Shown piece after piece: positions 35,363 to 39,591 of a DNA stretch of 39,591 nt (position 1 is its first letter; every line of letters starts with the position of its first letter). This DNA is from Chloroflexota bacterium (GTDB taxonomy: Bacteria > Chloroflexota > Anaerolineae > Aggregatilineales > Phototrophicaceae): positions 1 through 39,591 of the forward strand of contig WTGN01000068.1 of assembly GCA_011523545.1 (NCBI GenBank), read 5' to 3'. The notes beneath the pieces are model-generated. The model made no database searches, was not told the origin of the DNA, and saw only the letters and a list, made by a program, of their open reading frames with translations. A program made the position numbers and the translations under genes.

Positions 35363-36358
35363 CTAGTCAAATGCAAATGCTCGAATCAACTCAATCTCCG
35401 CGTCATCGTACGGCGAGCCGTCGGCGTGGAAGATGTCGTGCTGCCAGGTCCTGCTGTCAGGACTATTCAATTCGCGCCGCCAATCGAGATAGGTCTGCGT
35501 GCGCCCGGCGACCAGACCCCAATTGTACCAGCCGATGCGCTCACGGGCGAAGATCGGCAGAATTAGTTCGACCGTCTGCCCGACCACTCTCCGCAGCCAC
35601 TCGGTGCAGAGCACGGGCCGGCCATATTTCTGACAGCGCTGAATGACCGCTTCGACGCCGGTCTCGCCGTAGTGATGGAAGGACGTGACATCCGACAATT
35701 CCAATATGCGTTCCTCCATTTCGTAGTCGTCATGCAGGCGAAAGATGGAGGTGGTCAGGGGCTGTTGGGCGCCGGCTTCGCGCGCCCAGGCGAATGCGGC
35801 TTCCACCAGCGGCAAGCTCGCCTCGCCCATTTCGCTGTTGCCCGGTTCGTTGTACAAATCCCAAACTTGTACGCGCTCGTCGGCGGCGAAACTGCCGACA
35901 AGGTCGGTGACGTAATCCTTCAGTGCTGGCCAGACGGCGCGGTCTGTCACGCGCGTCAAACCGGGGCTGGGCGTCCAGCCGCTGTTGTGCGTGTAGGGAA
36001 TGGGATCGTCTTGATTTCCCAGATAAGGTTCTTTGCCAGCGAAGGCGCAGTCATCGAACAGGATGAACATCGCCTTGATGCCCTGCCCGGCCGCGATATC
36101 GAGAAATTGATCGATGCGGTTTTTCAAGCCATCGGGGTCGCTCTGCCAGACGAGAAACTGATGAAAGACGCGCGCGGCATTGAAGCCGGCCGCCGCCGCC
36201 CAGGCCAGCTCCTCGCCGATGGTGTCGGGATCGAAGGATTCCGCCTGCCACATCTCGGTCGAGTTGACGGCGCTGCGCGGCAAGTAATTGCAGCCGCGGA
36301 TGGGCTCGATGGCGGCGTACCAGTCATTGGCTTTTTCGGGCGTCCATTGTTCGGTCAT
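35363..36358 (-). CDS. GH-A-clan (GH5-like) glycoside hydrolase
   Basis: A 331-residue TIM-barrel protein. ATG 36358 is chosen for GGAGAAATCG upstream; the longer frame to 36445 is translated from a palindromic repeat (36390-36414). The acid/base is Glu171 in DLYNEPGN, and the probable nucleophile is Glu253 in VLCTEWLRR. Other clan features are NAARVFHQFLVW and SFHHYGETG. No signal peptide, so it acts in the cytoplasm on imported oligosaccharide or glycoside. It shares a strand with PhyH and the DUF4380 gene. Confidence 0.83.
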   Translation of the reverse strand: MTEQWTPEKANDWYAAIEPIRGCNYLPRSAVNSTEMWQAESFDPDTIGEELAWAAAAGFNAARVFHQFLVWQSDPDGLKNRIDQFLDIAAGQGIKAMFILFDDCAFAGKEPYLGNQDDPIPYTHNSGWTPSPGLTRVTDRAVWPALKDYVTDLVGSFAADERVQVWDLYNEPGNSEMGEASLPLVEAAFAWAREAGAQQPLTTSIFRLHDDYEMEERILELSDVTSFHHYGETGVEAVIQRCQKYGRPVLCTEWLRRVVGQTVELILPIFARERIGWYNWGLVAGRTQTYLDWRRELNSPDSRTWQHDIFHADGSPYDDAEIELIRAFAFD

Positions 36359-36389
36359 TTCGATTTCTCCAGTCCCCGCATACCTGTAT

Positions 36390-36485
36390 GGGCGAGCCGA
36401 CGGCTCGCCCGTACGAAGACTATGATTTGTTGGGTGTCCGCGCAATCCTGCACAGTGTGTACGGGCGATCCGGTGGGTCGCCCTA
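36390..36485. repeat. Two palindromic repeats between GH5-like and DUF4380 genes
   Basis: GGGCGAGCCGACGGCTCGCC, CGTAC (36390-36414) and GTACGGGCGATCCGGTGGGT, CGCCCTA (36459-36485). The GTAC ends replace the usual GTAGG / CCTAC. Confidence 0.75.
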
Positions 36486-36490
36486 GTCTA

Positions 36491-37798
36491 TCAACCATTG
36501 AGCATTTTACTCGCAAGCGTGCCGGCGTCGGCGCCGTCGGCATCCACTATTCTCAGACGCATCAGACGAGCGCCGTCAGGAATTTCCGCCCACGCATCGA
36601 CATAAAGCGCGCGCAAGGGCGACACCGGACCGAGATCAATGCCGCTCAATATTTGCCCCGCCTCATCAAGGCATTCGATTTCCGCGCGACCGGCCAGAAA
36701 ACAGCCGAAGACGCCGCTGATGCGCGCCTGGCCGCCGCTGAGGTCAATCGAGAGCGGCTGATGCACGCAGCCGACATCGACAACATCGACGATCGGCGCC
36801 GGGCAAGCTGCCGCCGACCAGGTCAACTGCTGCAGCTTGATCTCCAGTGGCCGCAGCCTATGCAGCGGGCTGAGGATCTCCGCTTCCAGAATGTAGCCGG
36901 GCGAGCGGATCGGAATCGGGGAGGGCGCGCCGGGCGCCTCCGTCCAGCATTCGACCGTCGCGCCATTGTCGGGATATTCGGCAGCGGGCTCGTAAGGGAA
37001 TTGCATGCATAGCACGTAGCCCGCTTGTCGATCGGCGAAGGCGATCCAACCGGCCGGGCTGTGCACGCCGATCTTGCCGACGATGCCCTGATACTGCACC
37101 GCCAGCAGGCCGCTAGCCGCGTCAAGCTGATACTGCGGATTGTCAGCGCCGAACATAATCTCGTAGGGATGGTCGCGCGCGGGATCGGTCGGGATATAGA
37201 GCCAGCAGTCGTCATTGAGCGCGCCATCGGCAGTGACGCAGGCCATCTGCGCCACATCCCAGATCGACCAGCGTATCGGGCGGTTCAAGACATTCTCGAA
37301 GAATAGACGAAGTTGCAGGCGCGAGCTGCCCGGCCGCAGCGTAAGCTGGCGGCGAATGCGCAGCCCCGAGCGCTCGTCGGGCGGGCTGATCATCAGGACG
37401 GACGCGTCACTTGTCTGGACATCGTAGCGCCCGGAATCAAGCACGGGATCGGGCGGGCCGGGCCATTGTCCATCGCCATCCCAGCCTTGTGGCGCCGGCC
37501 AGGTCTTGGCGCCGCCATAATTCTTCCAGTTGATGAGCTCGCCATCGCCGGCAAGTTCTTCGAAAGTAAATCGCACCCCCAACAGCTCGGGATTCATGAA
37601 TAGATAATCATGCGTTCCCAGGCTGAATTGCATCAAGCGCCCGCCGATCTCGGGCACGCAGACGGCGTCAATGATGCCGTTGCTCAGTCGGATGCCGTCC
37701 CAGCCATGGAACTTCATGGTTTCAGCCGTCACCGCTTGCGGCATCAGCCCTGCCCTTCTGCTGTTTGCCTCAATTGTATTGGGCTTACTCAATTCCAT
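36491..37798 (-). CDS. DUF4380 protein (galactose-mutarotase-like fold)
   Basis: About 435 residues from ATG 37798; an alternative ATG at 37744 has an AGAAGGGCAGGG box and would give 417. The N-terminal half has the DUF4380 pattern: RLSNGIIDAVCVPEIGGRLM, then WKNYGGAKTWPAPQG and a long DRRSGLRI-like strand set (SPPDERSGLRIRRQLTL). The fold is that of aldose 1-epimerase and related sugar-binding proteins. No signal peptide. The C-terminal 100 residues (from about 330) have no clear assignment. The place in the locus supports a carbohydrate-related role, either as mutarotase or as an enzyme on a glycoside. Confidence 0.78.
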   Translation of the reverse strand: MELSKPNTIEANSRRAGLMPQAVTAETMKFHGWDGIRLSNGIIDAVCVPEIGGRLMQFSLGTHDYLFMNPELLGVRFTFEELAGDGELINWKNYGGAKTWPAPQGWDGDGQWPGPPDPVLDSGRYDVQTSDASVLMISPPDERSGLRIRRQLTLRPGSSRLQLRLFFENVLNRPIRWSIWDVAQMACVTADGALNDDCWLYIPTDPARDHPYEIMFGADNPQYQLDAASGLLAVQYQGIVGKIGVHSPAGWIAFADRQAGYVLCMQFPYEPAAEYPDNGATVECWTEAPGAPSPIPIRSPGYILEAEILSPLHRLRPLEIKLQQLTWSAAACPAPIVDVVDVGCVHQPLSIDLSGGQARISGVFGCFLAGRAEIECLDEAGQILSGIDLGPVSPLRALYVDAWAEIPDGARLMRLRIVDADGADAGTLASKMLNG

Positions 37799-37818
37799 CT
37801 GCAATCATATCGAATTGT

Positions 37819-37934
37819 GTAGGGGCGTTTCGCTGAAACGCCCGAGTGTACGGCTGGTAATGTGGGCGTCTCAGCGAGACGCCCCTACAACAACGCAGAT
37901 TTGTCAACGGGCGAGTCACCGCCTCGCCCCTACA
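37819..37934. repeat. Three palindromic repeats in 116 bp
   Basis: GTAGGGGCGTTTCGCTGAAA, CGCCCG (37819-37844); GGGCGTCTCAGCGAGACGCC, CCTACA (37864-37889); GGGCGAGTCACCGCCTCGCC, CCTACA (37909-37934). Three different centres lie side by side at 45-bp spacing. Confidence 0.8.
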
Positions 37935-37959
37935 ACACTCGATGGATAGGGCGAAAAAA

Positions 37960-38823
37960 TCAACCTTGCAAGCCCGTGGTCGAGATGCCGCGGACGAAGT
38001 AGCGCTGCAAGAGCAGGAAGAAGATCACCGCCGGTATGGTGGCGGCGGCCGCCGACGCCATGATGACGCCGAAGCGCATGGATAGCCCGCGCCCAACGAA
38101 GACCGCCAGGCCGACCGGCACGGTGCGGGTGGCGTCAGTGTTGCTGATGATGAGGGGCCAGAAGAAGTCGTTCCAGCTGCGGACGAAGGTGAAGATGGCG
38201 ACGGTGGCGATGACCGGCTTGCTCAGCGGGATGAAGATGCGCCACAGCAGGCCCAGGCGGCTGCAGCCGTCTAGTCGGCCCGCCTCTTCCAGCTCGACCG
38301 GGATAGTCAGGAAGAATTGCGTCATCAAGAAGACGCCGAAGGCATTGGCCGCCGCCGGCACCGCGATGCTGAAATAGGTGTTGGCCAGCTTGAATTTGAT
38401 CATGCCCAGGAAGAGCGGCACCAGCAGGATTTCGCCCGGCAGCAGGAAGGTCGACAAGATGATGAGCAGCACGATCCTGCGGCCGCGGAAGCGCATCCTG
38501 GCCAATGGATAGGCGGCCAGGATATTTGTGGCCAGGGTCAGCACGGTGGTGATGGTCGCCACGATGAGGCTGTTGCGGAACCACTGCAGCATGGGGAAGG
38601 ATTCAAAGAGCCGCGTGTAAAACTCAAGCGTCGGTTGGTCGGGCCACCAGGTGGGCGGATAGCTGAAGACTTCATTATCCGGCTTGATTGAGGTGACGAA
38701 CATCCAGATGAAGGGCGCGCCCCAGATGATGGCGACGAAGATCATGATGGCATAGAGCGCGATCCGCCCATAGTTGAGCGAGCCATCGCGGTAGACGCTG
38801 TCTTTGCGCCAGGATACGCTCAT
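37960..38823 (-). CDS. Sugar ABC transporter permease, MalG-like (second system)
   Basis: A 287-residue permease with six membrane segments. The EAA loop is LEEAGRLDGCSRLGLLWRIFIP, and the protein ends RYFVRGISTTGLQG. It starts 1 bp after the stop of the MalF-like gene, as translationally coupled permease genes do. It pairs with the partial gene at the right edge; their order (MalF then MalG) is the usual one, unlike the first system. Confidence 0.93.
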   Translation of the reverse strand: MSVSWRKDSVYRDGSLNYGRIALYAIMIFVAIIWGAPFIWMFVTSIKPDNEVFSYPPTWWPDQPTLEFYTRLFESFPMLQWFRNSLIVATITTVLTLATNILAAYPLARMRFRGRRIVLLIILSTFLLPGEILLVPLFLGMIKFKLANTYFSIAVPAAANAFGVFLMTQFFLTIPVELEEAGRLDGCSRLGLLWRIFIPLSKPVIATVAIFTFVRSWNDFFWPLIISNTDATRTVPVGLAVFVGRGLSMRFGVIMASAAAATIPAVIFFLLLQRYFVRGISTTGLQG

Positions 38824-38824
38824 G

Positions 38825-39591
38825 TCAAATCACCTTCATCGCGCGCAACTGAATGACCGTGAAGCTGAGCGTAATCAGCATCAGGATGACGCCGGCGGCC
38901 GATGCCACACCCATGTCAAACCTTACGAAGGCGGTTTCATAAATGAATTGGGCGACGGTGAAGGTGCTGCCTTGCGGTCCGCCGCGGGTCATGACAAATA
39001 CCTGGCCGAAAACGCGCCAGCAAGCGATGACCGTCAGCGGGATGACGAAGGCGTTTACCGGCATGAGCATGGGGATGGTGACATAGCGCAGCTCTTGCCA
39101 GCGTCCCGCGCCATCAATCCTGGCCGCCTCGTACAAGTCTTCCGGGATATCCTGCAAGCCGGCCAGGTAGATGATCATATTGCCATTGACCGTCCACCAG
39201 ATGGTGGTGATGGCGATGGCCGGCATGGCCGATTCCGGATCGCCCAGCCAGTTGATCGGCGGATTGACGCCCAACAAGCCCAGATAATAATTCAGCAAGC
39301 CCGAGCTGCGCTCGAGTATCCACTGGAAGATAATGCCCACCGCCGCCACGCTGACGACATGGGGCAGGAAGACGATGGCGCGCGCGATGTTGCGCCCGCG
39401 CAGCTTCTGATTCACCAGCAGCGCCAGCAGAAAGCCTAGAACGATAAGCGGAATGGCCGCCAAGACGACAAAATATAGCGTATTCTGCAGCGACTCAATG
39501 AAGATTTCGCTGTTGAGTAGTTTGTTGTAATTCTGTAGCCCGCGCCATTTGGGTTCGCCGATGATGCCCCATTTGGTGAAGCTGGCGTAGA
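38825..39591 (-). CDS. Sugar ABC transporter permease, MalF-like (second system), cut by the window edge
   Basis: The frame runs open to the window end, so the N-terminus (about 40-50 residues) lies outside; 254 residues are visible. Visible sequence begins around FTKWGIIGEPKWRGLQNY, then NTLYFVVLAAIPLIVLG. The EAA loop reads LYEAARIDGAGRWQELRYVTIP, and the C-terminus SFTVIQLRAMKVI is hydrophobic. A substrate-binding protein gene is expected upstream, beyond the window. Confidence 0.92.
   Translation of the reverse strand, partial: YASFTKWGIIGEPKWRGLQNYNKLLNSEIFIESLQNTLYFVVLAAIPLIVLGFLLALLVNQKLRGRNIARAIVFLPHVVSVAAVGIIFQWILERSSGLLNYYLGLLGVNPPINWLGDPESAMPAIAITTIWWTVNGNMIIYLAGLQDIPEDLYEAARIDGAGRWQELRYVTIPMLMPVNAFVIPLTVIACWRVFGQVFVMTRGGPQGSTFTVAQFIYETAFVRFDMGVASAAGVILMLITLSFTVIQLRAMKVI

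Noticed and set aside
36359..36445. Longer N-terminus of the GH-A glycosidase
   Set aside because: The extra 29 residues are translated from a palindromic repeat, and a good ribosome binding site precedes the internal ATG at 36358.

Overview
The window is GC-rich and densely coded. It looks like the chromosome of an environmental bacterium, most likely of the phylum Chloroflexota. That placement is an inference: it rests on the enzyme mix (PhyH dioxygenases, enolase-superfamily and RraA-like enzymes, double NTF2/SnoaL proteins, several sugar ABC importers, SH3b surface proteins) and on many short palindromic intergenic repeats. No rRNA, tRNA, CRISPR array, integrase or transposase was recognised. 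UGA is used as a normal stop and UGG codes Trp throughout.

Layout. 1-1.8 kb: a MocR-type regulator (minus). 1.9-3.8 kb: an SH3b surface protein, then a methyltransferase gene interrupted by two adjacent in-frame TGA codons. 4.2-7.6 kb: an orphan BMP-family binding protein, small membrane proteins and a secreted FxLYD protein. 8.1-13.8 kb (plus): an MTOX/MSOX-like flavin oxidase, an Asp/Glu racemase overlapping it by 4 bp, and three consecutive double-domain NTF2/SnoaL proteins. 14.1-16.5 kb (minus): an RfbC-like epimerase and an S9 peptidase. 16.7-18.1 kb (plus): a small membrane protein and a GT4 glycosyltransferase. 18.2-25.6 kb (minus): methyltransferase, sulfatase, PhyH dioxygenase, small membrane protein, and full-length cobalamin-dependent methionine synthase. 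26-28.4 kb: MFS transporter, small STAS-like protein, DM13 protein. 28.8-39.6 kb (minus): a catabolic island with an RraA-like aldolase, a mandelate-racemase-type enzyme, a complete sugar ABC importer minus its ATPase, a PhyH dioxygenase, a GH-A-clan glycosidase, a DUF4380 protein, and the permeases of a second sugar importer that runs off the window edge.

How the genes may work together. The last 11 kb reads as one uptake-and-degradation locus: a glycosidase and mutarotase-like protein for a sugar conjugate, two importers, then a dehydratase and a class II aldolase predicted to convert a sugar acid to pyruvate plus a short aldehyde. The 8-14 kb block looks like a second catabolic locus acting on an N-methyl or secondary amine. 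Its three NTF2 proteins have no assignable substrate.

Two things stand out. First, the tandem TGA-TGA in the methyltransferase is followed at the right distance by a small hairpin with GGUC in its loop, as bacterial SECIS elements have. It is either a recoded double-selenocysteine protein or a recent pseudogene. Second, about 30 copies of palindromic repeats fill the intergenic gaps, and four genes take their stop codon, and in some cases their last residues, from such a repeat.
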